A stretch of DNA of 64,000 bases from Spongiihabitans sp963422685 (GCA_963422685.1 OY730442.1:1426001-1490000); one strand, 5' to 3'. Shown: positions 1 through 10,208, counted from the first letter of the stretch. Program-made: numbers and translations. Notes: generated by a model from the sequence alone, not told the origin.

Positions 1-221
1 AAACGCTCAAACCAAAACCGCCCATGGTCATGCTCGGGCATGTCAGTTCCAGCTATATGAGTCCAAATGTCGGGCGTTCGATCGCGATGGCGCCAATCAA
101 GGACGGGTTTAAGCGTAAAGGGCAAACGCTGAATGTGGCGCTAATGGATGGTTCCAGCCAAAAAGTGACGGTAACCGACCCGATATTTTTTGATAAACAG
201 GGGGAGCGCGCCCGTGACTGA
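1..221 (+). CDS. soxA: sarcosine oxidase alpha subunit, C-terminal end (partial)
   Basis: The reading frame is open from the left edge and ends in TGA at 219-221. Only about 72 C-terminal residues are present. They contain the pattern GHVSSSYMSPNVGRSIAMA, which is typical of the GcvT-like C-terminal domain of the heterotetrameric sarcosine oxidase alpha subunit. That enzyme oxidatively demethylates sarcosine to glycine with transfer of the one-carbon unit to tetrahydrofolate. The stop overlaps the likely start of soxG by 8 bases, which fits the usual soxBDAG order and translational coupling. The homologous GcvT/aminomethyltransferase family is an alternative, but the following soxG-like gene supports soxA. 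Confidence 0.85.
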   Translation, partial: TLKPKPPMVMLGHVSSSYMSPNVGRSIAMAPIKDGFKRKGQTLNVALMDGSSQKVTVTDPIFFDKQGERARD

Positions 222-777
222 GCCAAAAACAACGTCTCCCGCTTACAATCGCACGCGAATTGATGGGGACACCAGCCTGGTCGCGCTTCCCTGGTGCGGA
301 AAAATCAATTTGCGGGGTGATCCCGGAAACGCTGCATTTATCAACCGGGCCGAATCCGAAATGGGACTGGCTTTACCTGTTGCAGCAAACACCTGCACGA
401 AAAATGACGCAGACACCATCTATTGGCTCGGCCCGAATGAATGGTTAATCCATTGCCCGATAGCTGGCGCTGCAAGCAGAATTTCCTGCCTTAAAGCGGC
501 CTTGTCCGGCATTCATAGTGCGGTGGTAGATGTGAGTGATTATTACGCTGTGCTCAGGTTGGACGGGCCGGATTCCTCGACCCTGATTTCAAAGGCATGT
601 CCGCTGGATTTGCATGCCTGTGTCTTTCCCGCTGGCGCCTGCGCCCAGACCCGGTTCGGGCAGGCCAGTATTTTATTGCATAAAACCAGCAGGACGCCTG
701 CTTATGACATCCAGGTCAGATGGAGTTATACCGAATATGTCTGGGACTATCTGGTGAGCGCAAAGAACTCACTATGA
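214..777 (+). CDS. soxG: sarcosine oxidase gamma subunit
   Basis: This is the small gamma subunit of heterotetrameric sarcosine oxidase, a cytoplasmic enzyme that converts sarcosine to glycine. The protein has the GcvT-like fold segments seen in SoxG, with the pattern DTIYWLGPNEWLI near the middle and a C-terminal SYTEYVWDYL segment. I chose GTG at 214 because a G-rich site (about 200-206) lies just upstream and the start overlaps the soxA stop. The frame is open further upstream to TTG at 190, but that would overlap soxA more. Length from 214 is about 187 residues, normal for SoxG. Confidence 0.88.
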   Translation: MTEPKTTSPAYNRTRIDGDTSLVALPWCGKINLRGDPGNAAFINRAESEMGLALPVAANTCTKNDADTIYWLGPNEWLIHCPIAGAASRISCLKAALSGIHSAVVDVSDYYAVLRLDGPDSSTLISKACPLDLHACVFPAGACAQTRFGQASILLHKTSRTPAYDIQVRWSYTEYVWDYLVSAKNSL

Positions 778-830
778 TCTGAACGCCATAAAGCCATAAA
801 TCAGGCAGGCCCTGACCCCGCTGATACGTT

Positions 831-1094
831 TCAATCATCGGCATCATCAGGCTGTGGCAGGAGTGTCGGGGCTGGTGTTGCCGGGTCTGCTGCCGTGACT
901 TCGGAACCAGCCGCTTTGGACGACTGATGGATCAACTCCAGTTCAGCGCACCTGCGTTTACATTGTGCCAATTTCTCCTGAATGCTGGAACAATCACCCG
1001 ACCCCGCCCTTCTCCATATTGACCAACCGATGAATAATCCAAGCAGTGCGCCCAGCAAAAGCCAGGTCCAGGTTTGAAGAAATAAATATCCCAT
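831..1094 (-). CDS. small single-pass membrane protein, unknown function
   Basis: I do not recognise this 87-residue protein. It has one N-terminal membrane segment (about residues 5-27, rich in Leu, Trp and Gly). A short charged region with three or four cysteines (CSSIQEKLAQCKRRCAE) follows and could be a short coiled coil. The Ala/Pro-rich acidic tail ends in DDADD. The pattern suggests an inner-membrane anchor with a cytoplasmic or periplasmic tail. It lies convergent to soxG, and no operon partner is visible. The membrane segment followed by a helix makes it more likely real than a random frame, but function is unknown. Confidence 0.5.
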   Translation of the reverse strand: MGYLFLQTWTWLLLGALLGLFIGWSIWRRAGSGDCSSIQEKLAQCKRRCAELELIHQSSKAAGSEVTAADPATPAPTLLPQPDDADD

Positions 1095-1235
1095 ATTGAT
1101 AACCTCGCAGATTCAAACTCCACAATTATATTTAAATTCAGATACCATCCATCGGCCAGATCATTTATTGCCATCGGGACGAAGTGATTCCGTTCAAGTG
1201 AAAGATTCCAGTCAACCGGTAAAACCTGAATTTAT

Positions 1236-2234
1236 ATGGACCCTGTAACCCAGGGAGTGCTTGGCGCCATAGCGTCGCAAAACGTCTCTCGGAAAAAGTG
1301 CATCGCCGCCGCCAGCGTCCTTGGATTTTTGTCGGGCATGGCCGCGGACCTCGATATCTTTATCAGGTCGGACATTGACCCGATGTTGTTCCTCGAATAC
1401 CACCGCCAGTTTACCCATTCATTGATATTCATCCCGTTCGGCGGCTTTATTTGCAGCGTTATTTTTTATTGGCTGCTGCGCAGTCCACTGAAACTGCGTT
1501 TTGGTCAATTTTATCTTTATTGCACGTCCGGCTATGCCACGCACGCTTTACTTGACGCCTGCACATCCTATGGCACCCAGCTATTCTGGCCATTCAGCGA
1601 TATGCGCGTGGCCTGGAATACCATCTCCATCGTAGACCCATTATTTACCTTACCGCTGCTGGTTTTGGTCGTTATTGCCGCGATAAAAAGGCAGCCCCGA
1701 TATGCCCGGGTTGCGGCGATCTGGGTTTTTACCTATATGTGCATGGGCGTGGTGCAGCGCGAACGCGCCGAAGCGGCGGGTTGGGAACTGGCCGCGTCCA
1801 GAGGTCATGCTCCGGTTCGACTGGAAGCGAAGCCTGGATTCGCCAATATCTTTATATGGAAAACCCTGTACCAATTCCAGGACCGGTTTTACGTTGACGG
1901 TGTACGAACCGGCATAAAGACAAGGTTTTATCCGGGAGATTCAATTGCAAAACTGGAGGTTGAAAATGATTTTCCATGGCTGGTCCCGGGTTCGCAGCAA
2001 GCCAGGGATATTCAGCGATTTCGCTGGTTTTCAGATGATTTTGTTGCGCTTCACCCGACCAATCCGAATCGTGTGATCGATATCCGATATTCCATAATAC
2101 CCAATAAAATCGATGCATTCTGGATGATCGAACTTGACCGGATGGCCGCGCCGCACCAACATGTCAGCTATGTCCACGAACATGATAACAGCGGGGATTC
2201 GGCGCGTCAGTATTGGCGAATGATGTGGAATTAG
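1236..2234 (+). CDS. YdjM-like membrane-bound metal-dependent hydrolase family protein
   Basis: This is a 332-residue inner-membrane protein of the YdjM/DUF457 family, described as predicted membrane-bound metal-dependent hydrolases; the substrate is unknown. The N-terminus MDPVTQGVLGA is typical of the family. Conserved acidic and histidine residues follow: AADLD at 37-41, HRQFTHS at 56-62 and THALLDA near 102-108, which probably form the metal site between membrane helices. At least four hydrophobic segments lie in the first 170 residues. The C-terminal ~150 residues look soluble. It stands alone between soxG and the rRNA promoter. Family assignment is firm; biochemical role is not. Confidence 0.85.
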   Translation: MDPVTQGVLGAIASQNVSRKKCIAAASVLGFLSGMAADLDIFIRSDIDPMLFLEYHRQFTHSLIFIPFGGFICSVIFYWLLRSPLKLRFGQFYLYCTSGYATHALLDACTSYGTQLFWPFSDMRVAWNTISIVDPLFTLPLLVLVVIAAIKRQPRYARVAAIWVFTYMCMGVVQRERAEAAGWELAASRGHAPVRLEAKPGFANIFIWKTLYQFQDRFYVDGVRTGIKTRFYPGDSIAKLEVENDFPWLVPGSQQARDIQRFRWFSDDFVALHPTNPNRVIDIRYSIIPNKIDAFWMIELDRMAAPHQHVSYVHEHDNSGDSARQYWRMMWN

Positions 2235-2570
2235 TGTGTTGAGCGCGGATTTTATTCTCACTGGGCGGTTTATTTGTTGAACGAGTATGTAAATTAATGA
2301 GGTAATGACACATGCCGGCGCACAAGACACTACCCAGACTACCGATGCTGCCGAAGTGGTTTTTGCACAGCATGTGAACGAAGAACCGGCCATTCACGTG
2401 CAGGAGTGCTCCAAATACTTAAACGACAAACACAACCTTAACCGTTATGGGAATCCGCCCTGATGCGAAACAAATACACGGCGAGGCCGGCCGCGCTGAT
2501 GACTGAGTAGAAGTAGATATTTTCAGGATATCCACATCTACCCAAAAACATTAAAAAGTGGTAAAAAAGA
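2235..2570 (+). other. intergenic region upstream of the rRNA promoter
   Basis: This stretch of about 336 bases separates the YdjM-like gene from the rRNA promoter. Short open frames occur on both strands, but none has a plausible start site with a recognisable product. The last part (about 2500-2570) is AT-rich, as expected for an UP element or upstream activating region in front of a strong rRNA promoter. Confidence 0.4.
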
Positions 2571-2598
2571 TTGACGGCTTGCTTTTATTGCGTACAAT
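2571..2598 (+). promoter_or_regulatory. sigma-70 promoter of the rRNA operon
   Basis: A -35 box TTGACG (2571-2576) and a -10 box TACAAT (2593-2598) are separated by 16 bases. The 16-base spacer and AT-rich upstream sequence are features of strong growth-rate-regulated rRNA promoters. Transcription would start near 2605, about 170 bases before the 16S gene. Confidence 0.75.
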
Positions 2599-2633
2599 CC
2601 TCACTCTTGGATTTGGGCAGCCGCGCAAATCCT

Positions 2634-2645
2634 ATTCTTTTACAA
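2634..2645 (+). promoter_or_regulatory. boxA-like antitermination site in the rRNA leader
   Basis: The sequence attcttttacaa lies in the leader just before the 16S processing stem. It resembles the Escherichia coli leader boxA (TGCTCTTTAACA) in sequence and in position relative to the stem. In rRNA operons boxA loads the NusB/S10 antitermination complex. The assignment rests on similarity and position only. Confidence 0.5.
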
Positions 2646-2653
2646 CTAATCAA

Positions 2654-2672
2654 GCAGATTGTGTGGGCGCTT
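2654..2672 (+). repeat. 5' arm of the 16S precursor processing stem
   Basis: These 19 bases are perfectly complementary to 4363-4381, downstream of the 16S gene. Together they form the long stem flanking pre-16S rRNA that RNase III cleaves. The sequence gcagattgtgtgggcgctt is also close to the E. coli counterpart. Confidence 0.85.
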
Positions 2673-2777
2673 TGATTCGTCAGAATCTCTCATCCAGTAT
2701 GTGAAAATCTTTGTCTTCGGACACTGATTTTCCGCATCTACGAGCTTCAAAGACTTCGGTCTGCGAAGCCCCAAACT

Positions 2778-4338
<1,561 letters not shown>

Positions 4339-4362
4339 AAACCAAATAGAGATTCCGTCTCG

Positions 4363-4381
4363 AAGCGCCCACACAATCTGC
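4363..4381 (+). repeat. 3' arm of the 16S precursor processing stem
   Basis: This is the perfect reverse complement of 2654-2672. It closes the pre-16S RNase III stem 25 bases after the mature 3' end, so processing of this 16S transcript should be normal. Confidence 0.85.
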
Positions 4382-4713
4382 CTGGTTTTTGTATTGAAGA
4401 TACAATTTAAAATCGACAAGGAGAAATTCTTTGGCAGGTATTGGCAACGTCGGTGTCGGGTTCACTCTGGCTGGGGTTGTTGGTTAGTCTTGGGTATCGG
4501 CGGCATTCGTTCTCGTTGTTGGTGTGGCGATGCTGTTTATTAGGTTCGGTAGCGATTTTTGGAGGGGAATAATGGCGATTCCGGCAGGTTTATGAGTATC
4601 ATCGCGATTGTGCTGGTTGCAATGATGTTTTTTTTCAAGTGTGGTAGCTGGAAGCCGGCAGTAGTTTCATGAGAGTCAGCGTTTCGCCGTTTTTATCAAT
4701 CTTGTATAGTTCC
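4382..4713 (+). other. unusually long 16S-tRNA-Ile spacer with remnants of short hydrophobic reading frames
   Basis: The spacer between 16S and tRNA-Ile is about 375 bases, longer than I expect for gammaproteobacteria. It reads like protein-coding DNA that has lost its frame. One stretch (from about 4432) encodes LAGIGNVGVGFTLAGVVG before a stop. Another (about 4592-4672) encodes a 26-residue hydrophobic peptide starting MSIIAIVLVAMM. GGAG-like sites precede both. The fragments suggest a decayed small membrane-protein gene or inserted DNA, but I cannot name a family. No boxA or tRNA other than tRNA-Ile was found here. Confidence 0.4.
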
Positions 4714-4790
<77 letters not shown>

Positions 4791-4831
4791 TACTTTATTG
4801 TGGACTGAACGTTAGTTTGGAGATTGCGATA

Positions 4832-6283
4832 ATGGACAATGATATAAAAAATTTACTCAATTTTAGAAAGTTTTTGGCATTGACTCTGACAGGCATGTTG
4901 GTTTTATTGTCTGTGGGCTGTGCCGGGATGGGTGCCCTGAAACAGACTGATGCTTTTGCAGAATCATATTCGCAAGGAAATTATACAGAAGCCTCTCAGT
5001 TGATTGGCGGAGAAGGAGGTTTAGACTACGAAGATGAAAATTTGCTTTTGGCATTACATGCCGGGTCGGCACAGTTTGCATCGGGTATGTTTGAAAACAG
5101 CATGACTTCCTTTGACCGTGCCGAAGCTCAATTGCTATGGAAAGCAGACAAAGTTGATACAGTTGCTGAAGCTGGCCGAGCGGTCGGGACGTTCTTAACG
5201 AGTGACCTTTCTGGTAAATACACCGGAAAAATATACGAAGGTGTGTTGCTTAACACATATAAGGCGCTTAGTGCGATTCATTTGGGTGATATGGCGCGAG
5301 CACGTATAGAATTTAACCGGGCCGATGTGCGACAGGCTAATGCCGTGCACCAGTTGGCCGCAAAAGTTTCAAAAGTTAATGCCGGAGATGGGGATGAAGA
5401 AGAGGAAAAATATACCGAAACGGTTGATTCAACCACAGCACAGGCCTTGGAGAAAGGGAGTGATTTGGAAGTCCGGCTGTCTGCTGTGGAATCGATCAAG
5501 AAATATAAAAATCTACGTAATCCGTTGGCGGATTATTTGCACGGTATCTTCCGCCTCGTTAATGGCGAACCGAACCGCGCGTCAGACTTATTACGTAATG
5601 CATCGGTATTGACAGATCGTAATCCGCATATCATCAATGATTTATTGATAGCAGAGCGGTCCGCAGATCAAACCAGCGGCGAAATTGCACCCAGAGTATG
5701 GGTAATTTATGAAGATGGTGTTGGACCAGGGTTGGAAGAATTTCGTGTAGATCTGCCTGCATTTTTGGTTTCGAATAACCTGGTCTATGCGGGTTTCGCC
5801 ATACCCGAGTTTAAACCCGGTAAATCTGTGAACGGTAATGTTAATGTTGTGGCTGATGGAAAAATAATATCAACGCAGACTGTGCTCAATTTAGATCGTT
5901 TGGTTGGTACTGAATTTGCCACGACTTACAGGCAGGTTGTGACGAAAGCGATTAGTTCCGGGGTGGTCAAGGCGATTATTGCGGCGGCGGTTAATGAGGA
6001 GGCATCGGACGAAGGGGGGTTCGTTTCGTTGTTCTCTAAGATTGTGACCACAGCGACACAAATAGCGACAACCCGTGCCGATACAAGAATATGGGGGGCA
6101 TTACCGCTTACAGTCAGTGTTGCCAGTATGCCTTACCCAGATGATGGCATAATTGAAATACAGGCTGGCAATGGTAATACGGCGAGAATTGGTCTTGATC
6201 GTACCGGCCACACGATTATTACGGCGAAAGCAGTACTCAATAATGAGATAACATGGAATATCGCCAGGCTGAATTTGAATTGA
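4832..6283 (+). CDS. COG3014-type lipoprotein with TPR-like region
   Basis: This outer-membrane or periplasmic lipoprotein of about 483 residues resembles the COG3014 group. That group is found beside YcfL and LpoB homologues in gammaproteobacteria and has no established activity. The lipobox LLSVGC ends at Cys30 from ATG 4832, which I prefer because GGAG lies nine bases before it; the frame is open back to TTG 4817. Residues about 35-170 are helical and TPR-like (SYSQGNYTEAS, ALSAIHLGDMARARIEFNRA). An acidic stretch GDGDEEEE lies near 190, and the C-terminal half looks beta-rich. It starts only 41 bases after tRNA-Ile, with no clear promoter between, so it may be read from the rRNA promoter. 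Confidence 0.8.
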   Translation: MDNDIKNLLNFRKFLALTLTGMLVLLSVGCAGMGALKQTDAFAESYSQGNYTEASQLIGGEGGLDYEDENLLLALHAGSAQFASGMFENSMTSFDRAEAQLLWKADKVDTVAEAGRAVGTFLTSDLSGKYTGKIYEGVLLNTYKALSAIHLGDMARARIEFNRADVRQANAVHQLAAKVSKVNAGDGDEEEEKYTETVDSTTAQALEKGSDLEVRLSAVESIKKYKNLRNPLADYLHGIFRLVNGEPNRASDLLRNASVLTDRNPHIINDLLIAERSADQTSGEIAPRVWVIYEDGVGPGLEEFRVDLPAFLVSNNLVYAGFAIPEFKPGKSVNGNVNVVADGKIISTQTVLNLDRLVGTEFATTYRQVVTKAISSGVVKAIIAAAVNEEASDEGGFVSLFSKIVTTATQIATTRADTRIWGALPLTVSVASMPYPDDGIIEIQAGNGNTARIGLDRTGHTIITAKAVLNNEITWNIARLNLN

Positions 6284-6318
6284 TATTTATTTTGGGAAAT
6301 TTAATTGAGAAACTCGGA

Positions 6319-6756
6319 ATGACCCACAAAAAAATTTTAACGCAGATGCTGACCGTTTTCGTTTTACTTTCATGTTTCATAGTGAGTAGTTGTGTAGCCC
6401 CGGCCGCGGAACTCCCTGCGAATGTGTATGTCGACAGCCTGGTTCCAAATTCGAGAGTCGCGGGCTTCAGGGTTAATGAAGCTCTTAACGCTACCGGGTT
6501 ACTGGAAGTAGAGGCAACTTTCCAGAACCGAGAGCAAAGCCAGTATGTCTTTGTATATCGTTTTATCTGGCTTGATAAAAACAACCTCACAATAAAAACC
6601 CTCCTTTCCAACTGGAAGTCACTTGCTGTTCAAGCGAAAAATTTTGCCACACTGCGTGGTATTGCACCAACAAAGCGTGCAAAAAAATATAGGTTGGAAG
6701 TGTATTCAAAAGACGCTATTTTTGAAATCAATGCGGAAGTTAATTCCGATAAATAA
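6319..6756 (+). CDS. ycfL: YcfL family lipoprotein (DUF1425)
   Basis: This small lipoprotein of about 145 residues has a signal sequence and lipobox IVSSC. The mature part has the compact beta fold pattern of YcfL/DUF1425, with VEATFQNREQSQYVFVYRFIWLD followed by a C-terminal VYSKDAIFEI strand. YcfL is encoded next to lpoB in E. coli and relatives; its own role is not defined. I chose ATG 6319 because the signal peptide begins there. It lies 35 bases after the COG3014-type gene and 13 bases before the LpoB-like gene, so it is in the same operon. Confidence 0.8.
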   Translation: MTHKKILTQMLTVFVLLSCFIVSSCVAPAAELPANVYVDSLVPNSRVAGFRVNEALNATGLLEVEATFQNREQSQYVFVYRFIWLDKNNLTIKTLLSNWKSLAVQAKNFATLRGIAPTKRAKKYRLEVYSKDAIFEINAEVNSDK

Positions 6757-6769
6757 TTGGAGTAATAAA

Positions 6770-7420
6770 GTGCTTTTATTGAAGTATGAAATCTTGAAAT
6801 ATGGTGTTTTGGCCAGCATAGTGTTTTTGACAGCATGTGCCACCACACCGACTACTATTGTAAACGCTCCTGGTAGTACACACGATGTTTCGCCATATGC
6901 CAATCAGGGGGAGACGACTCTGGGGTTAGACTATCGGGACTTTCAATATGCTTCGGAAGAAGCCATAGCATCATTTTTGGCAAGTCCCCTGTCGCGCAAG
7001 CCAAATAGTGATGCGCCGTGGATTATGGCAATTGGCCGCATTATAAATGATACTACGTTGAATATTGATACCAGCCAACTGGTCAAAAAAATCCGCATAG
7101 AATTATTAAACAGTGGTCGGGTAGTTGTTACAACGGCGGTTGGGGCCGGTGGGGCTGAGGAAAGTCTGGTGTCCGATGTTCGACAACTTTCAGAATCGGA
7201 ATTGTTTAACCAAAGCACTGTTGCGAAGCAAGGTACGGTTATCGCACCAGATATGAGCCTGTCGGGAAAAATTATTCAGCGTACTAATATCGTAAACAAG
7301 AAACAGCAAGTCGATTATTATTTCCAGTTGACCATGACAAATCTTGAAACAGGTCTTGCCTATTGGGAGTTTGAACAGGTACTCGCCAAACAGGGTTCTA
7401 ACAAATCATACGCCTGGTAA
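6770..7420 (+). CDS. lpoB: penicillin-binding protein activator LpoB-like lipoprotein
   Basis: The 216-residue lipoprotein has lipobox FLTAC and the LpoB/PF13036 fold. Markers are GETTLGLDYRDFQYASEE, GRIINDTTLNIDTSQLVKKI, and a C-terminal YYFQLTMTNLETGLAYWEFE. In E. coli LpoB reaches from the outer membrane to stimulate the peptidoglycan synthase PBP1b. I chose GTG at 6770, preceded by GGAG with a 7-base gap, because it gives a normal signal peptide; the longer frame from 6623 would overlap ycfL. Whether it activates a PBP here, or serves another assembly with the CsgG-like protein, cannot be told from sequence. Confidence 0.8.
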   Translation: MLLLKYEILKYGVLASIVFLTACATTPTTIVNAPGSTHDVSPYANQGETTLGLDYRDFQYASEEAIASFLASPLSRKPNSDAPWIMAIGRIINDTTLNIDTSQLVKKIRIELLNSGRVVVTTAVGAGGAEESLVSDVRQLSESELFNQSTVAKQGTVIAPDMSLSGKIIQRTNIVNKKQQVDYYFQLTMTNLETGLAYWEFEQVLAKQGSNKSYAW

Positions 7421-7439
7421 TGTTAAATTGAATATAAAA

Positions 7440-8864
7440 ATGTGTATTTTTCGAGTATTGAAATTATGTTTTATCGTTTCATTTATTGCACAATTTATAG
7501 GCGCAGTTGCACTGGCGCAAAGTGAAGAAGATCAAACGCTCCCGTCTTTTTGTCCGGGTGATATTGACGATGTTGCTTATAACCAGACCGATGATGCTGA
7601 AGAAAGAGTAACAATTAAAGCATGTCAGTGGCTTAAAATGGATAGCAAAGGACGTGCATTTAATATAAGAGCGAATAAACAGGGGAATAGCAGATTGTTT
7701 ATGGGGGTTGCGTCATCACAATATCAGCCAGATCAGGAGCGGGGAAATTGGGCCGCCAGCCGACCACTAACCTATACCGACGCATATCTTGATTTGGCAA
7801 CGCAGTTCGCTCTCCAGGAATATGGGCAGGACCTTCGGTCAGAAGTGGAAAAAAGAGGATTTAGTGCAAGAGGACTGGATTCCAGGGATTTGCAGTGTTA
7901 TCCCAATGAGACAGAATCCAAATGGTACGATAGGATGGTTAAAAAGGGTTCGGCATTGCTTGAAGGAAAACTCGACGAAGCACTCAGAGAGATGGATGTC
8001 GACCCTGGGAATTTTCATGGTTCTCCGCAAAGAAGACTCGCCCGTCGTGTTGAGGAATTTGTTTTCGCGCTGGAAAAATCTACGGAACGTGCGGTTAGGC
8101 CGTCAAAAGTTTCCGGATTGGTTGTGATTAAAACTTTTGAAGAGGTTAATGGGCCAGATGCGGCTATCGGGATTCTTGCAAGATGGTCCGATGAGGTACT
8201 TACCATGACTCGGCTGATGGCTGATAATAGCGGAAACTTACCCAAAGATTATCCACATGGCCGTCCCGGCAAAAAAGTCAATCAATGGATAGATGGATTT
8301 AAAAAAGATTTAAATCATACTTTTGGCGTCCGTATAATGCGTGATGAAAATGGTTATCCCCTGCTCCTGGCATTTGGTCATTCAGCCAACCGTTATTTTG
8401 GGCCTGACCGGAAAAAGAAAAAGGAGGACAAACAATTTTCACTTGATATGTCTGAAGAAGATGCATACTCACAGTTGACCGAATATGTAGCGGCTACTGT
8501 GCAATTTGCAAAGACGGCCAATAAAGAATTGGAGGGATTTCAAGGCTATGAATTGTTTGATGAGCAGGGCAAATGCATTCCAGACGAAGTGAGAAAAAAA
8601 TCATTCAAAGAAAAGATAGAAGAAACATGGCGCTCCAGCGCCAGACTGGATAATTTTAAAGGTGCCACGCGAAGATATAAGGGCATAGTTAAGCATCCGA
8701 TGGTAGAAGATGTGGATATTGCCGTTTCGGTGGTGGCATGGTCTCCTGAAATTTCAACAAACTCCTCAACCGCGAAAAAAGTGGAAAAGAAATCCGATCA
8801 GGCCAGGGGAAAAGTGTCGGGTTCATTGTCCAGCCCTGCGCCAGGCGACCCGAATGACTTTTGA
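7440..8864 (+). CDS. secreted protein of unknown function in the LpoB/CsgG-like cluster
   Basis: I do not recognise a defined function. From ATG 7440 the protein has about 474 residues with a clear signal peptide ending near AVALAQ. The mature region is hydrophilic and rich in charged residues. It has a cysteine pair early (PSFCPGD and KACQWLK) and others later, then a mixed alpha/beta region. It may correspond to the DUF6844 proteins I recall near COG3014/LpoB genes; this is tentative. It lies between the LpoB-like and CsgG-like genes with short gaps, so co-expression and a shared envelope role are likely. It appears intact. Confidence 0.6.
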   Translation: MCIFRVLKLCFIVSFIAQFIGAVALAQSEEDQTLPSFCPGDIDDVAYNQTDDAEERVTIKACQWLKMDSKGRAFNIRANKQGNSRLFMGVASSQYQPDQERGNWAASRPLTYTDAYLDLATQFALQEYGQDLRSEVEKRGFSARGLDSRDLQCYPNETESKWYDRMVKKGSALLEGKLDEALREMDVDPGNFHGSPQRRLARRVEEFVFALEKSTERAVRPSKVSGLVVIKTFEEVNGPDAAIGILARWSDEVLTMTRLMADNSGNLPKDYPHGRPGKKVNQWIDGFKKDLNHTFGVRIMRDENGYPLLLAFGHSANRYFGPDRKKKKEDKQFSLDMSEEDAYSQLTEYVAATVQFAKTANKELEGFQGYELFDEQGKCIPDEVRKKSFKEKIEETWRSSARLDNFKGATRRYKGIVKHPMVEDVDIAVSVVAWSPEISTNSSTAKKVEKKSDQARGKVSGSLSSPAPGDPNDF

Positions 8865-8885
8865 TTCAGAAATTTATAGCACGCC

Positions 8886-10208
8886 ATGCTAAAAATCAGC
8901 ATCCACGATATTTTTTTTAGATATGTTGTTTTTGTGACATTGTCCCTGTTGACGACCATATTGCCTGTTGCTGAAGCAATTGCCCAATTATCCATAAGTC
9001 ATATAAAAGTTAAGGGAACGGGAAACACCCAATCTGAAGCAGTAACCGATGCGTTGATGGAGGCCGTTTATCGAATTTATGGAGTGCGGATTGCTTCTGA
9101 TACGCAATCATCTGTTTCCAGGATTCGCAGCGATAACACCGCAACGCTTGTAGCCGAAATTCATAAAGTGGTTCGCCGGCAAACTGCGTCTGATAAGCGA
9201 AATGAATTATTGGGCTATGAGGTCGTTTCTTCTCAGCAGGATTCTGCCGGCCTGCATACGGTTGCTGTTCAAGCCAGGTACTCCAGGTATCGAGTGCCTG
9301 GCCCCGAAAACAAGCGCCGAACGCTGGCAGTTATGAATTTTTCGTTAACTGGGGGTGGTTATATACCCGGAAATGCAAGGGAGGTGGCGGATTTTCTGGC
9401 TTCACAAATTGAATCCCTGTTGGTGCAGGGTCGTCGATTTGCGGTACTGGACAGAAAGCGGAATGATATTTATGCCAGGGAGAAGGAATTAATCCAGTCT
9501 GGAGATATGAATATTGCTGAACGCGCCAGATTAGGAAAGGTTCTGGGGGCTGATTATATGGTGTATGGTGAGATATTGCCCGTTCGAATCGAAAAGATAG
9601 ATAAATCTATAAAAATATTGGGCGAGCATAAAGAGCAGATTGTGGCAAGCGTGCCAGTAAGGTTTAAAGTTCTGGCGGTTGCAACCCGTCAAGTAAAATG
9701 GTCATCAAGTGTTGTGGCCGATCATATTGTCGAAAATACCAATAAAGATTATGTTGTTGAAACCGACCTGGTTGTCGGTTCTGCGCTGGGTAAAGTGGCG
9801 GAGTTGATTGTTGACGAGTTGACTGAAAATATTTACCCACCAAAAATCGCTAAAGTTTTAACCGCCAATCGATTTGTACTGAATCGGGGGGGAAATACAG
9901 TCGAAAATGGAATGCTGTTTGAAGTCTTCAATGTGGGTGAATATGTCCTTGACCCGGATACAGGGGAGCGTCTTGACAGAATTGAAACATTTGCCGGATT
10001 AGCGAGAGTAGTCGAAAAAAAACCAAAATACAGCATTGCTGAAATTGAAACAGATGAACCAATCAGAGAAGGCATGGTTTTACGCAAATATCGTGGAGTT
10101 GATTCAAAAGCCAAACAACATGTTGCCGCTCAATCAAGTTACCAAGATAATGACAATGACGGATTACCAGATTATCTTAATTTGTTGAACACAGACCGTC
10201 AGCCCTAG
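8886..10208 (+). CDS. CsgG/FlgT-like periplasmic or outer-membrane protein
   Basis: This 440-residue protein has a signal peptide (cleavage near EAIAQ) but no obvious lipobox. Three regions are visible. An LPP20/FlgT-N-like segment (about 35-140) has GTGNTQSEAVTDALMEAV. A CsgG-like domain (about 145-320) contains LAVMNFSLTGGG, VLDRKRNDIYAREK and LGADYMVYGEI. A FlgT-C-like segment (about 320-400) contains NRGGNTVENGMLFEV and LDPDTGERL. The tail has DNDNDGLPDY, a calcium-binding-like Asp repeat. FlgT belongs to the Vibrio flagellar H-ring and CsgG is the curli secretion pore, but no flagellar or curli genes are nearby. The gene closes the five-gene cluster. Confidence 0.75.
   Translation: MLKISIHDIFFRYVVFVTLSLLTTILPVAEAIAQLSISHIKVKGTGNTQSEAVTDALMEAVYRIYGVRIASDTQSSVSRIRSDNTATLVAEIHKVVRRQTASDKRNELLGYEVVSSQQDSAGLHTVAVQARYSRYRVPGPENKRRTLAVMNFSLTGGGYIPGNAREVADFLASQIESLLVQGRRFAVLDRKRNDIYAREKELIQSGDMNIAERARLGKVLGADYMVYGEILPVRIEKIDKSIKILGEHKEQIVASVPVRFKVLAVATRQVKWSSSVVADHIVENTNKDYVVETDLVVGSALGKVAELIVDELTENIYPPKIAKVLTANRFVLNRGGNTVENGMLFEVFNVGEYVLDPDTGERLDRIETFAGLARVVEKKPKYSIAEIETDEPIREGMVLRKYRGVDSKAKQHVAAQSSYQDNDNDGLPDYLNLLNTDRQP

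Noticed and set aside
2235..2570. Short open frames upstream of the rRNA promoter
   Set aside because: They are below about 120 codons, lack motifs and overlap in several frames, so none is supported.
4705..4710. TATAGT as a separate promoter for tRNA-Ile
   Set aside because: It lies four bases before the tRNA 5' end, which leaves no room for a start site, and the -35 region is poor.
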